Source: an uncultured Roseovarius sp. (lineage in GTDB: Bacteria > Pseudomonadota > Alphaproteobacteria > Rhodobacterales > Rhodobacteraceae). Taken from it: 63,756 bases of DNA. Position 1 is the first letter of the stretch. Every line of letters begins with the position of its first letter. The translations under genes and the position numbers were made by a program. The stretch lies in NCBI RefSeq assembly GCF_913057115.1, contig NZ_CAJXNN010000020.1, forward strand, positions 1-63,756. Direction: 5' to 3'. The notes beneath the pieces were generated by a model. The model was given only the letters and a program-made list of their open reading frames with translations. It made no database searches and had not been told where the DNA came from. Positions 48,176 through 56,811 of the stretch are shown here, piece after piece.

Positions 48176-49476
48176 CACTTCACCTCCATGATCTCGATAC
48201 GGTCGAATTCGGCAACCGTCTGCTCCTCCCCCAGCGTTCCGGCGAACAGTGCCGGGTCGCCTTGCGTGCGCAGGATCTGGATCGGGTCGGTCTCGATGAC
48301 CTCCGGGCCGCCCTCCTGCATGCTCCAGCCGTTCATCGTCAACCGTCCGACATAGTCGCGCCCACGCTTCGAAATGGTCAGGCGGGCGCCCTTTTCCTCG
48401 AAATCCCGCAAGATCTGCGCAAGGTCATAACCGCGCAGATCACCGGCGATCTCGACCTCGGCACGCGTTTCGGTGCCGCCCGACATGGCCCGCAACCGCA
48501 GCCACAAATCGTCGTTCGAGTTGCCCTGCCGATAGACATAGGCCGAGATCGTATTGTCCACGTCGGCATGACGTCCGACCTGAACGATGGCACGCCGCCC
48601 GCCAAGCGTCTGCACCTCGCCCATCCGCGCGGTGAAATCGGCGCTCAGATCCCAATCCCCCTCGGGGAATTCGGCCGCCGTCCAGCGAAAGACATTCGGT
48701 TGATCCTCGGCGTCACCCATGTAGCCCGGCGCAACGGTCATCGTGACCAAAACGCCGTCATCAACGATGAAGCCCGAGGGGTCGGGATGGTCAACTGTCC
48801 AGTCCGGGCCGAGTTCGGCGCGCTCGAAGTCATCAACGAAAAGCGGCCCCGCCGGTTCAGGCTCGGGCTCGCTGACCTGTTGCAGCGCGCCGGTCAGGGA
48901 CGATGCATCGGAAGCCGGAATGTACCGCCCGCCCGTCGCCTCGGCGAGGCAGGCAAGCTGACCTTCGGCGTCTTCGACATCAAAACCGATGACATGCGCA
49001 TTGAAGCCGGACAGCGAGCCTGCAAGTTCCTCGCCCAGCGCACAAAGATCGGCGCCACAATTCTCAAGCCCGTCCGTCACAACGATGACAGACCCATTCT
49101 CCCCGACCAGATCGGCAGCGGTACGCACAGAGGCCCCCACAGGCGTCTTGCCGCGCGGCGTGACCGCCTCAAGCGCCGCCTGCACGGCCCCTCGGTCAAG
49201 CGGACCGGGGTTCAGCAGCGTTTCAATGTCGCTACAATCGCCCTCGCGCCGGTGCCCATAGGCCATCAGGCCAATCGCCTGACCATCGGGCCAATCCGCC
49301 ATCATCCGCCCGATCGCGTCGCGCGCGATCTCGATCTTGGCGGTCCCGTCGATCTGGCCCCACATGCTGCCGGACCCATCGAGGACCACCATCGTTCCAC
49401 CCTCGTCCTGCGCCATGGCCGTGCCTGTCAACGCCGCAAAGCCGATCAATCCAGTCATAAAACGATTTGCAAACAC
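48175..49476 (-). CDS. secreted VWA-domain protein
   Basis: The 433-residue product has a signal peptide (AMA-QD near 22), a von Willebrand A domain (about 27-195) with an intact MIDAS motif DGSGS at 33-37, conserved T and D (TPVGAS, VVTDGLENCG), and a C-terminal beta-sandwich of lectin-like look (FVDDFERAELGPDWTVD, then about 220 residues). The GTG start sits 5 bases after AGGAGG. It is the first gene of the five-gene operon and probably an adhesive, Mg2+-dependent scaffold. Confidence 0.83.
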   Translation of the reverse strand: MFANRFMTGLIGFAALTGTAMAQDEGGTMVVLDGSGSMWGQIDGTAKIEIARDAIGRMMADWPDGQAIGLMAYGHRREGDCSDIETLLNPGPLDRGAVQAALEAVTPRGKTPVGASVRTAADLVGENGSVIVVTDGLENCGADLCALGEELAGSLSGFNAHVIGFDVEDAEGQLACLAEATGGRYIPASDASSLTGALQQVSEPEPEPAGPLFVDDFERAELGPDWTVDHPDPSGFIVDDGVLVTMTVAPGYMGDAEDQPNVFRWTAAEFPEGDWDLSADFTARMGEVQTLGGRRAIVQVGRHADVDNTISAYVYRQGNSNDDLWLRLRAMSGGTETRAEVEIAGDLRGYDLAQILRDFEEKGARLTISKRGRDYVGRLTMNGWSMQEGGPEVIETDPIQILRTQGDPALFAGTLGEEQTVAEFDRIEIMEVK

Positions 49477-49526
49477 GCGTGCCTCCTATGTGTTTTCGAT
49501 GGCCACGATGGCAGCTTGCAATCGCG

Positions 49527-49546
49527 GGGGCATGGGGCATTTGCCC
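49527..49546. promoter_or_regulatory. candidate operator between the secreted operon and luxR-type gene
   Basis: GGGGCAT is repeated directly (49527-49533 and 49534-49540), and GGGCATTTGCCC (49535-49546) is a perfect 12-bp palindrome. It lies in the 99-base gap shared by the VWA operon and the divergent regulator, followed by an ATTTTTT run. It could be the site for the regulator on both promoters. Confidence 0.5.
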
Positions 49547-49575
49547 TATTTTTTGAACATGTTAGGGTCCGAAGG

Positions 49576-50499
49576 ATGCGCATTGATTTGAAAGAAGCCA
49601 TCGCGCTCGCCGATCTCCAGCGGCGGCTTTTGGCCCTCGACCCGGTGCCGGACAGCGTTGACGGTCTGCTCAAGGATATCGCGGAACTGGTGCAGGCGGA
49701 TTCGGCCATGGCGGCATGGCTGAACGAGGGGACACCCCTGTTGACCACATGGAAGGCAGGCCCACAGATCGAAGCCTATTTCTTCCAGACCTTCGCCGGG
49801 GTCGACCGCGACGGCAATATTCGGTCAACCGACCCGGCACTGGATCGCATCAACCTCACGCGGCGGCAAATGGGCAGTGGCGTCTACCACGAAAGCGCCT
49901 TTGCCGGTCGCGACGTGATCGAGAACGCCGCCTTCCACCGCGAGGCCTTTCGCCCGGCTGGCATGAACCACGTCGTCGGTATGACGACCCGTCTGGCGGT
50001 GGGCGAAGCGGTCTTTGCCATGGGCTACGAAGACGGCGACGCGCCCGCCTTGGTCAGGGGGCATGCCGAGATCATACTCAACCTGCTGCTCCCGGCCTTC
50101 ACCAACGCCTTTGGGGCTCTGGACCGGCAGGCACGCAATTCCGAACGATTGCAGCGCGCCATTTCGGAAAGCGACCTCGATATAAGCCTTCACGATGACG
50201 CCGATGACTCCCGGGCCTATCTGAACCTGCCCTTGCCGGGGCCGGAGACCGGCTACCTCGCCATCTCGCCGCCGGACGCGGCGACACTCGCGGCACGGCT
50301 GGCCGAGAATTTCGGCCTCACGAAACGGCAAACAGATGTCGCGATATGTCTGCTGGATGGGCTTTCGACCCACGAAGCCGCCGCCCGTATGGGCATCAGC
50401 GTCAACACCGCCAGGCGCCATTGCGAGGCGGTCCTCAATCGCACCGGCGCACACCGCAGGGGCGAGTTGAACCGCATAGCGCGGTCAGGCGCGCGATAA
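49576..50499 (+). CDS. LuxR-type (GerE HTH) transcriptional regulator
   Basis: The 307-residue product has an N-terminal domain of about 235 residues without clear similarity (possibly GAF-like; ADLQRRLLALDPVPDSVDGLLKDIAELVQADSAM) and a C-terminal GerE helix-turn-helix: LAENFGLTKRQTDVAICLLDGLSTHEAAARMGISVNTARRHCEAVLNRTGAHRRGEL. No acyl-homoserine lactone motif is seen. It is divergent from the five-gene secreted operon and is the obvious candidate regulator. ATG 49576 lies 8 bases after AGGG. Confidence 0.87.
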   Translation: MRIDLKEAIALADLQRRLLALDPVPDSVDGLLKDIAELVQADSAMAAWLNEGTPLLTTWKAGPQIEAYFFQTFAGVDRDGNIRSTDPALDRINLTRRQMGSGVYHESAFAGRDVIENAAFHREAFRPAGMNHVVGMTTRLAVGEAVFAMGYEDGDAPALVRGHAEIILNLLLPAFTNAFGALDRQARNSERLQRAISESDLDISLHDDADDSRAYLNLPLPGPETGYLAISPPDAATLAARLAENFGLTKRQTDVAICLLDGLSTHEAAARMGISVNTARRHCEAVLNRTGAHRRGELNRIARSGAR

Positions 50500-50570
50500 C
50501 ATCAGGCAGCGGCCATCCAATGTCGTTCATGGCCGATCAAAAGCGCAAGCAACCCCCGTGGTGCGCCGGA

Positions 50571-50597
50571 CGTACGAAACGCGCGCAGCTTTCGTAC
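50571..50597. repeat. GTACGAAA inverted repeat, related to the CGTACG arrays
   Basis: GTACGAAA (50572-50579) and TTTCGTAC (50590-50597) are inverted around 10 bases, preceded by CGTACG at 50571. It shares the CGTACGAAA word with the arrays at 23.4 and 31.15 kb but lacks the 9-base clusters. Located between the luxR-type gene and sfsA. Confidence 0.5.
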
Positions 50598-50642
50598 AGC
50601 TTTCACCGCACGGCCTGTTAATCTGCCGGGGTGCGGGAAAAA

Positions 50643-50664
50643 ATACCGACGTGATACCGACGTG
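50643..50664. repeat. tandem duplicate of an 11-bp word
   Basis: ATACCGACGTG occurs twice in direct tandem (50643-50653 and 50654-50664) in the 234-base gap between convergent genes. Function unknown; one helical turn apart, so a binding site pair is possible. Confidence 0.55.
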
Positions 50665-50733
50665 AAACCTATGCGATGCAGACAAGGGGTTTTTGCGGTT
50701 AACCAATGGGTTAGACCCGATTCGCGTTGGCGT

Positions 50734-51435
50734 TCACCGGATCGCAAGCCGCTGCCCCAGACTCACCCCCTCCGGCGTGATCCTCGTGTCATAGACCAGC
50801 GCCTCCACCCCGGCCGCGCGCGCCTCCGCAAAAGCCGTCGCATAGGCCGGGTCAATATCCTCGGCCAACCGGAAGGTTTGGGCATCCGTACGCTGCACAA
50901 GGTAAAACATCACCGCCCGATGCCCCGCCTTCGCCATCGCGGCCAGTTCCGCCAGATGCTTGGCCCCGCGTGCCGTGACGCTATCGGGAAACTCCGCCAC
51001 GCCGGGCGCGCGCGACAGTGTGACCGACTTCACTTCAACATAAGCGTCAGGCAGTCCAAGTTCTTGAAGTAAAAAGTCAATTCTACTGTTCTGCCCGTAT
51101 TTCACCTCGGCCCGAACCCCGCCATAGGGGGCGAATTCCGCCACCTCGCGCGCCTCGAACGCGGCCCGAAGCGCGCGATTGGGAAGCGAGGTATCGACGC
51201 CCGTGAAATGCCCGGTTTCATGCTCCACCAGCCGCCAGCCGAACTTCAGCTTCTTCTTGGGGTCGTCGTTGGGCTCCACCCAAATCCGCATCCCCGGCTC
51301 GGCCAGCCCCATCATCGACCCGGGGTTGGCACAATGCGCCGTGACCTCGCGCCCGTCTTCCAACCGGATATCGGCCAGAAAGCGTTTATAGCGTCGGATC
51401 AGCGTGGCCGGCACAAGAGGGGTTTGAAAGCGCAT
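50734..51435 (-). CDS. sfsA: sugar fermentation stimulation protein homolog SfsA
   Basis: The 233-residue product matches SfsA: MRFQTPLVPATLIRRYKRFLADI, CANPGSMMGLAEPGM, then the nuclease-like NSRIDFLLQ...AYVEVKSVTL and DSVTARGAKHLAEL. The D-x-E-x-K pattern suggests a DNA-binding or nuclease fold; the real role is unsettled. The ATG at 51435 is chosen over upstream starts because the family begins here. It is divergent from the CinA/MoaB-like gene by 46 bases. Confidence 0.93.
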   Translation of the reverse strand: MRFQTPLVPATLIRRYKRFLADIRLEDGREVTAHCANPGSMMGLAEPGMRIWVEPNDDPKKKLKFGWRLVEHETGHFTGVDTSLPNRALRAAFEAREVAEFAPYGGVRAEVKYGQNSRIDFLLQELGLPDAYVEVKSVTLSRAPGVAEFPDSVTARGAKHLAELAAMAKAGHRAVMFYLVQRTDAQTFRLAEDIDPAYATAFAEARAAGVEALVYDTRITPEGVSLGQRLAIR

Positions 51436-51481
51436 GACAGCAGGCCTATACCCAAGACAAGCGCCAATCAAGGAGGCCACA

Positions 51482-52204
51482 ATGCCCAACCCAACCGCCG
51501 CCATGCTGGTCATCGGGGATGAAATCCTCTCGGGTCGCACCCGGGATGCCAACATGCACCATCTGGCCACGGAGCTCACCCATTTTGGCATTGATCTCAA
51601 GGAGGTACGCGTTGTCTCGGATGATGCCGACGCGATCACGCAGGCGGTCAAAACCCTCAGCTCCACCTATGATCATCTTTTCACATCCGGCGGCATCGGC
51701 CCCACCCATGACGATATCACCGCCGACAACGTCGCCCGCGCCTTTGGCCGGTCCATCGACATACGCGACGATGCCCGCGCCATCCTACAGGCGCATTATG
51801 ACCGCCAAGGGATCGAATTGAACGAGGCTCGTCTGCGCATGGCCCGCATCCCTGATGGTGCCACCCTGATCGAAAACCCCATAAGCGCCGCACCGGGCTT
51901 TACCCTTGAAAACGTGCATGTCATGGCCGGTGTGCCCAAGATATTCGAGGCCATGCTGGCCTCCATCCTGCCCACCCTCACAGGCGGCGCGCCGATCCTT
52001 TCACAAAGCCTGCACATCATGCGCGGCGAAGGCGACATCGCCGGGCCGCTACGTGACCTCTCGGAACGCTACAACGATCTGTCGTTCGGCTCCTATCCCT
52101 TTCAACGCAATGGTATTTTCGGCGCGCAGGTGGTGATCCGCGGCAGCGACGGCGCCCGGGTCGATGCTGCCATGGCCGAGCTTTCCAAGGCCTTCCCCGA
52201 ATGA
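51482..52204 (+). CDS. MoaB/CinA-like molybdopterin-binding domain protein
   Basis: The 240-residue product is the N-terminal CinA/MoaB_Mog domain alone: AMLVIGDEILSGRTRDANMHHLATELTHFG, TSGGIGPTHDDITADNVARAFG and PGFTLENVHVMAGVPKIFEAML. The C-terminal nicotinamide-nucleotide deamidase domain of full CinA is absent, so the cofactor-repair activity of that half is not expected. First gene of a four-gene unit. An AAGGAGG site precedes the ATG. Confidence 0.9.
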   Translation: MPNPTAAMLVIGDEILSGRTRDANMHHLATELTHFGIDLKEVRVVSDDADAITQAVKTLSSTYDHLFTSGGIGPTHDDITADNVARAFGRSIDIRDDARAILQAHYDRQGIELNEARLRMARIPDGATLIENPISAAPGFTLENVHVMAGVPKIFEAMLASILPTLTGGAPILSQSLHIMRGEGDIAGPLRDLSERYNDLSFGSYPFQRNGIFGAQVVIRGSDGARVDAAMAELSKAFPE

Positions 52205-52935
52205 CACCCGACGCCGACACGCTCTATGCGGTGACCGAGGCCACATGGCCCCCGGCCAAGGCTTGGCGTGAGGGGCCGTGGACCCTTCGCGATGGCGCCG
52301 GTGGCGGCAAGAGGGTTTCGGCGGCCACCGCCGAAGCGCCCGTCACTGCAAGCGACCTGCGCCAAGCCGAAGCCGCCATGCGCGCCATGGATCAAGCCCC
52401 GCTTTTCATGATCCGCCAAGGCGACAAGGCGCTCGATGCCCTGCTGGCAGACCAAGGCTATCGTATCATCGACCCGGTCAACCTCTACCTCGGCCCGGTT
52501 GCCCCCCTGATAGAAGAGCCCCCGGCGCGCGCCACCGCTTATGCCATCTGGGAACCGCTTGAAATTCAAAGGGATATCTGGGCCGAAGGCGGTATCGGCC
52601 CGGCACGCTTGGCGGTCATGCAGCGTGCGAGAGCCCCCAAAACAGCGATTCTCACCCGCAACGGTCAACACCCGGCGGGCGTGGCCTTTGCGGCAATCCA
52701 CGACGGCATCGCCATGATGCACGCGCTTGAGATCCGCGAGGTGGACCGCCTCACCGGCCAAGGCCGCAACGCCACCAAACAGGCCGCGCTTTGGGCGGCG
52801 CAGAACGGCGCGGATTATCTCGCCACCCTCTGCACCCAAGCGAACAGCGGCGCAAACGCCCTCTACTCTTCCCTTGGGATGTCCCCTGTGGGACAGTATC
52901 ACTATCGCATCAAGGAAGAAGGCCCCGACGCATGA
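52201..52935 (+). CDS. GNAT family acetyltransferase
   Basis: The 244-residue product has a divergent N-terminal half and a C-terminal GNAT fold (GVAFAAIHDGIAMMHALEIREVDRLTGQGRNATKQAALWAAQNGADYLATL, then NSGANALYSSLGM). The acetyl-CoA loop reads RLTGQGRNA, close to R/QxxGxG/A. Unlike the three GNATs after ffh it is not RimJ-like. Coupled to both neighbours by ATGA overlaps. Confidence 0.83.
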   Translation: MTPDADTLYAVTEATWPPAKAWREGPWTLRDGAGGGKRVSAATAEAPVTASDLRQAEAAMRAMDQAPLFMIRQGDKALDALLADQGYRIIDPVNLYLGPVAPLIEEPPARATAYAIWEPLEIQRDIWAEGGIGPARLAVMQRARAPKTAILTRNGQHPAGVAFAAIHDGIAMMHALEIREVDRLTGQGRNATKQAALWAAQNGADYLATLCTQANSGANALYSSLGMSPVGQYHYRIKEEGPDA

Positions 52936-53504
52936 GCACATCCGACCAACCCACCGCGCTGAACCTGCCCATGGTCGACCCGCTGCCCGAACCCACGCAG
53001 AAATATTTCGACGTCTGCCAGGACAAGCTCGGCATGATCCCCAATGTCCTGAAGGCCTATGCCTTCGACATCGACAAGCTCAACGCCTTCACCGCCATGT
53101 ATAATGACCTGATGCTGGCCGACAGCGGGCTCAGCAAACTGGAACGCGAGATGATCGCGGTGGTGGTCAGTTCCATCAACCGCTGCTGGTACTGCCAGGT
53201 GGCCCATGGCGCGGCGGTGCGCGCCTTGTCCGGCACCCCCGAACTGGGCGAAGCCATGGTGATGAACTGGCGCATGGCCGATCTCGACGCCCGCCAAACC
53301 GCGATGCTCACCTTTGCCGAGAAGATCACCAAGGCCAGCTCAGAGACCACCGAGGAAGATCGCCAAGCCCTGCGCGACGCGGGCTTTTCCGACCGCGATA
53401 TCTGGGACATCGCCAATGTCGCGGGCTTTTTCAACATGACCAACCGCGTGGCCAGCGCCACGGGCATGCAACCCAACACCGACTACCACGCACAGGCTCG
53501 CTGA
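52932..53504 (+). CDS. AhpD-like peroxidase-related protein
   Basis: The 190-residue all-helical product belongs to the carboxymuconolactone decarboxylase/AhpD superfamily. The redox motif CWYC (C85, C88) followed by H92 (QVAHGAAV) is the peroxidase-type centre. It probably reduces peroxides or recycles a thiol partner. The start overlaps the GNAT gene (ATGA). Confidence 0.9.
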   Translation: MSTSDQPTALNLPMVDPLPEPTQKYFDVCQDKLGMIPNVLKAYAFDIDKLNAFTAMYNDLMLADSGLSKLEREMIAVVVSSINRCWYCQVAHGAAVRALSGTPELGEAMVMNWRMADLDARQTAMLTFAEKITKASSETTEEDRQALRDAGFSDRDIWDIANVAGFFNMTNRVASATGMQPNTDYHAQAR

Positions 53505-53507
53505 CCC

Positions 53508-54446
53508 TTGCGCGCGCTCTTACGCATACCGCTCTGCGCGCTGGGCATGCTCTGGGCCACCGGGCTTGCCGCCCTCGATCTGGATTTGCCCGGCGCGGCC
53601 ACGATGACACGCGAAAGGATCGAAGAGGCCGGCACCTATCGCCTGCCCATTGGCCCCTACAACGACGGCCAACTACCCGTGCTTGAAGTCGAGGGCCACG
53701 TGACCCAACAATCATGGCGCCTCGAAGCCCAAGGCATGACCACCCTGCAGATCATCGACCCGTTGCGCGAAACCATCCGAAACCAAGGCTACGAGGTCCT
53801 GCTCGATTGCAGCGGGCCGGAATGCGGCGGCTTCGATTTCCGTTTCAACACACGCGTGCTGCCCGCGCCCGACATGTTCGTGGATTTGTTCGATTACCGT
53901 TTTCTTTCCGCGCGCAAGTCAGGGGAAGAGTCAAAACCCGACTATCTCAGCCTCATGGTCAGCCGTTCTGGCGCCACCAATTATGTCCAGCTTATGCATG
54001 TCCAACCCAATGGCGGTGCGGCGCTCTCGATCACCGCAAACCGTAATTTGCCACGCGCAGGGTCAGACACACCACTGGCCAAACAACTCTTGGCACAAGG
54101 CCACATCATCCTGTCGGATCTGGATTTTTCCACCGGCTCATCCGATCTCGGGCCGGGCCCCTTCGCCTCGCTGCAAGCGCTCGCCGGGTTTCTCAAGTCC
54201 GATCCCGCTCGCCGCATCGCGCTGGTGGGTCACACCGACACGGTCGGCGCGCTTGATCGCAATATCGCGCTGTCCAAGCGCCGTGCGGCCTCGGTTCTCG
54301 AACGTCTGGTCTCTGCCCATGACGTCCCCCGCACCCAGATCGCCGCCGAAGGCATGGGCTATCTCGCCCCCATCGCCAGCAACCTCACAGCCGAAGGCCG
54401 CGAAGCCAATCGCCGCGTCGAAGCCGTGCTCCTGAACGCCGAATAA
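53508..54446 (+). CDS. OmpA-family protein with signal peptide
   Basis: The 312-residue product begins with a TTG start and a signal peptide (ALLRIPLCALGMLWATGLAA), followed by about 170 residues of unknown fold with two Cys (LLDCSGPECGG) and a C-terminal OmpA peptidoglycan-binding domain (SDLDFSTGSSDLG, IALVGHTDTVGALDRNIALSKRRAASV, ANRRVEAVL). It likely ties the outer membrane or periplasm to the wall. Last gene of the unit, 3 bases after the AhpD-like gene. Confidence 0.87.
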   Translation: MRALLRIPLCALGMLWATGLAALDLDLPGAATMTRERIEEAGTYRLPIGPYNDGQLPVLEVEGHVTQQSWRLEAQGMTTLQIIDPLRETIRNQGYEVLLDCSGPECGGFDFRFNTRVLPAPDMFVDLFDYRFLSARKSGEESKPDYLSLMVSRSGATNYVQLMHVQPNGGAALSITANRNLPRAGSDTPLAKQLLAQGHIILSDLDFSTGSSDLGPGPFASLQALAGFLKSDPARRIALVGHTDTVGALDRNIALSKRRAASVLERLVSAHDVPRTQIAAEGMGYLAPIASNLTAEGREANRRVEAVLLNAE

Positions 54447-54481
54447 ACGCATTCTTCTGTTCAAAAATATCCTGGGGAGTT

Positions 54482-54540
54482 TGAGGGGCAAAGCCCCTCA
54501 TCCAAATCCAAACATCTTGCGGCGCAGCCGCGCCTTTTGA
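54482..54540 (+). terminator. double-hairpin terminator after the OmpA-like gene
   Basis: TGAGGGGC/GCCCCTCA (54482-54489 with 54493-54500) and GCGGC/GCCGC (54519-54523 with 54527-54531) are followed by GCCTTTTG. A CAAAAATATCC word precedes the first stem, and a near-identical CAAAAATACTCC word precedes the kdsD terminator. Confidence 0.7.
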
Positions 54541-54622
54541 TCACAAAGCCCCCTCTGGCCACTTGCCGCAAAACGCATTAAATAGCCCTAAAATGATCAG
54601 ACTTCCGAGGTTCAAAAAGCCC

Positions 54623-55432
54623 ATGAGCGACCACAAGGGACGCATCACGCGCGATGGCATCCGCATCCACGAGGCAGCGGATTTCGCCGGTATGCACAAG
54701 GCCGGGGCCTTGGCCGCGCAAATCCTCGATGACGTGGCCGAACATGTTTTCCCTGGCCAAACCACCGGGGCCATCGACGCCTTTATCGAAGATCAGGTCA
54801 ACAAGGCCGGGGCGAAATCCGCCACCATCGGCTACAAGGGCTACAAGCACGCCTCCTGCATCAGCGTCAATCACGTGGTCTGCCACGGTATCCCTGGCGA
54901 CAAGAAGCTGAAAGATGGCGACATCCTCAACATCGACGTCACCGTGATCGTCGATGGCTGGTTCGGCGACACCAGCCGCATGTATGTCGCCGGAAAACTC
55001 TCGCGCAAATCCGAACGTCTGATCCAGGTCACCCATGACAGCCTGATGAAGGGCATCGAGGCGGTCAAACCCGGCAACACCTTCGGCGACATCGGCCATG
55101 CCATCCAGACCTTCGTCGAAGGCCACCGGATGAGCGTGGTGCGCGATTTCTGCGGGCATGGCCTCGGCACCGTCTTTCACGCGCCGCCCAACGTGCTGCA
55201 CTATGGTCGCGCGGGCAGCGGTCCGGTGCTGGAGGAAGGGATGTTTTTCACCATCGAGCCCATGGTGAACCTCGGCCGCCCCGAAACCAAGATTCTGGCG
55301 GATGACTGGACAGCCGTGACACGCGACAAATCGCTTTCGGCCCAGTTCGAACATTCGATTGGCGTCACCGCTGATGGGTATGAGATTTTCACGCTATCGC
55401 CGGGCGGGACGTTTCACCCGACCTATAGCTAA
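54623..55432 (+). CDS. map: type I methionine aminopeptidase
   Basis: Map removes initiator Met. The 269-residue pita-bread enzyme shows CISVNHVVCHGIPGDKKLKDGDILNIDVTVIVDGWFGDTSRMYV with metal-binding Asp residues, then CGHGLGTVFHAPP (His) and MFFTIEPMVN (Glu), with the last Glu in AQFEHSIGVT. ATG 54623 gives the family start; an in-frame ATG at 54593 would add ten residues. It converges with sseB with 4 bases between stops. Confidence 0.95.
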   Translation: MSDHKGRITRDGIRIHEAADFAGMHKAGALAAQILDDVAEHVFPGQTTGAIDAFIEDQVNKAGAKSATIGYKGYKHASCISVNHVVCHGIPGDKKLKDGDILNIDVTVIVDGWFGDTSRMYVAGKLSRKSERLIQVTHDSLMKGIEAVKPGNTFGDIGHAIQTFVEGHRMSVVRDFCGHGLGTVFHAPPNVLHYGRAGSGPVLEEGMFFTIEPMVNLGRPETKILADDWTAVTRDKSLSAQFEHSIGVTADGYEIFTLSPGGTFHPTYS

Positions 55433-55436
55433 GTCA

Positions 55437-56228
55437 TTACTTCAAACGTGGCGGCTTATCCGGGTCGCGCCCCGGGGCCGTTCCCGGCGCCTGCGCCGGG
55501 GCCTCAGGCTTGGGCAAATCAAACCGCAGCCCCACCCGCGCCAGCCGCGCCGCCACCGGCTCAGAGCTGCGGAAAAACCCCACGTCCAGTGCCGCCGCCT
55601 CCAGACCGGAAAACCGCAGCACTTCCGACACGGCCCGCGCCAGCGACCCTTCCGCGCCGGGAACCGCGTCAATCACACCCAGCAGGTGGCCCTTGGCCCC
55701 GCTGTCATATGTGGTCTCCACCAAATAGGCCATATCGGCCAGCCCCGCCGCCGAGGCCAGACGCGCATCCAAAGCCGTCAAAAGCCCCTCGGGCAAGCCA
55801 TGCGGCGGGGCAAACTCCTGTGCCCGCGCCTCGACTTCCCTAGGTGCCTCGCCCACGGTCTCGACCAGCCACGCCATGGCCTCGGGCGGCAACAGGATCG
55901 ACGAGGGCGCCACCTCAAGGTTCACGCCCATGCCAAGCCCCTGACCCGCCAGCATGCCGGCCACAACCCGGCCCGACAGCGCGGCATAGGGCGCGCTGCG
56001 CCCGACGAACTGCGCCAGCCTATCCTCGCGATCAAAAACCAGAACGAACCCCGCATCGCCCAGCTCGAACAGTTCCGGCGTGACGTTCTCGCCCTCTGGC
56101 TCTGCCGCCAAAAGCAGGAACAATTCGCTGGCCGCCAGAACCTCGTAAAACCGCAGGCGCGCGGCCTCATCCTCGGGCGCGGCCTCCATCGCCGCATGGG
56201 CCTGGTCCAAAAGCGTCTGTTCAGTCAT
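55437..56228 (-). CDS. SseB family protein
   Basis: The 263-residue product has the SseB N-terminal domain (LDQAHAAMEAAPEDEAARLRFYEVLAASELFLLLA, then VFDREDRLAQFVG and YAALSGRVVAGML) and a C-terminal half resembling the second SseB region. The tail is Pro/Ala-rich. The family has no settled function. Its start overlaps the UDG-like gene by 8 bases, so it is the third gene of a pncA-UDG-sseB unit. Confidence 0.85.
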   Translation of the reverse strand: MTEQTLLDQAHAAMEAAPEDEAARLRFYEVLAASELFLLLAAEPEGENVTPELFELGDAGFVLVFDREDRLAQFVGRSAPYAALSGRVVAGMLAGQGLGMGVNLEVAPSSILLPPEAMAWLVETVGEAPREVEARAQEFAPPHGLPEGLLTALDARLASAAGLADMAYLVETTYDSGAKGHLLGVIDAVPGAEGSLARAVSEVLRFSGLEAAALDVGFFRSSEPVAARLARVGLRFDLPKPEAPAQAPGTAPGRDPDKPPRLK

Positions 56229-56808
56229 CCATCACCTCGCGCACCCGCGCCTTCAAAACCGGCAAAAGCTCGGCCTCGAACCACGGGTTTTTCTTCAGCC
56301 ATGCGGTATTGCGCCACGACGGATGCGGCAAGGGAAAACACCGCGGCGCATGGGCGCGCCAACCGCGCACTGTCTCGGTGACATTGGTTTTCACACCCAT
56401 ATGATACTTCTGGGAATAGCCGCCCACGATCACCGAAAGCTCAACGCTTTCAAGGCTCTCCATCACCCGGTCATGCCACGTTTGCCCGCATACCTTGGGC
56501 GGCGGCAGGTCACTGCCTTTGGCGTCATAGCCCGGAAAGCAAAAGGCCATTGGCACAATCGCCACGCGGCTTCTGTCGTAAAACTCCGCCTCACTCAGGC
56601 CCAGCCACTCGCGCAACCGATCCCCCGACGGATCATCAAACGGCTTGCCCGATTTATGCACCCGCATCCCCGGCGCTTGTCCGGCAATCAAGAGCCGCGC
56701 CCCGGGCTTGAACCAGACCACCGGGCGCGGGGTATGGGCGGTCTTGGTGGTTGCGAACCGCTCTGCGCAGATCCGGCAACGCTCGATCTCTTGCCGCAGA
56801 TCGCCCAT
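56221..56808 (-). CDS. uracil-DNA glycosylase family protein
   Basis: The 195-residue product has UDG-fold motifs: LLIAGQAPGMRVHKSGKPF (motif A, with GQAPG in place of GxDPYH) and LPHPSWRN (motif B, HPSxRN). There is one N-terminal CxxC (CRIC) but no full four-Cys Fe-S set. It resembles small atypical UDGs often annotated as uracil-DNA glycosylase family; the base it removes is uncertain. It starts 3 bases after the pncA stop. Confidence 0.87.
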   Translation of the reverse strand: MGDLRQEIERCRICAERFATTKTAHTPRPVVWFKPGARLLIAGQAPGMRVHKSGKPFDDPSGDRLREWLGLSEAEFYDRSRVAIVPMAFCFPGYDAKGSDLPPPKVCGQTWHDRVMESLESVELSVIVGGYSQKYHMGVKTNVTETVRGWRAHAPRCFPLPHPSWRNTAWLKKNPWFEAELLPVLKARVREVMDD

Positions 56809-56811
56809 GGC

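Noticed and set aside
48142..49575. Upstream extension of the LuxR-type gene giving a 785-residue product
   Set aside because: The extension is antisense to the VWA gene. The ATG at 49576 gives a normal-sized regulator in its own intergenic context.
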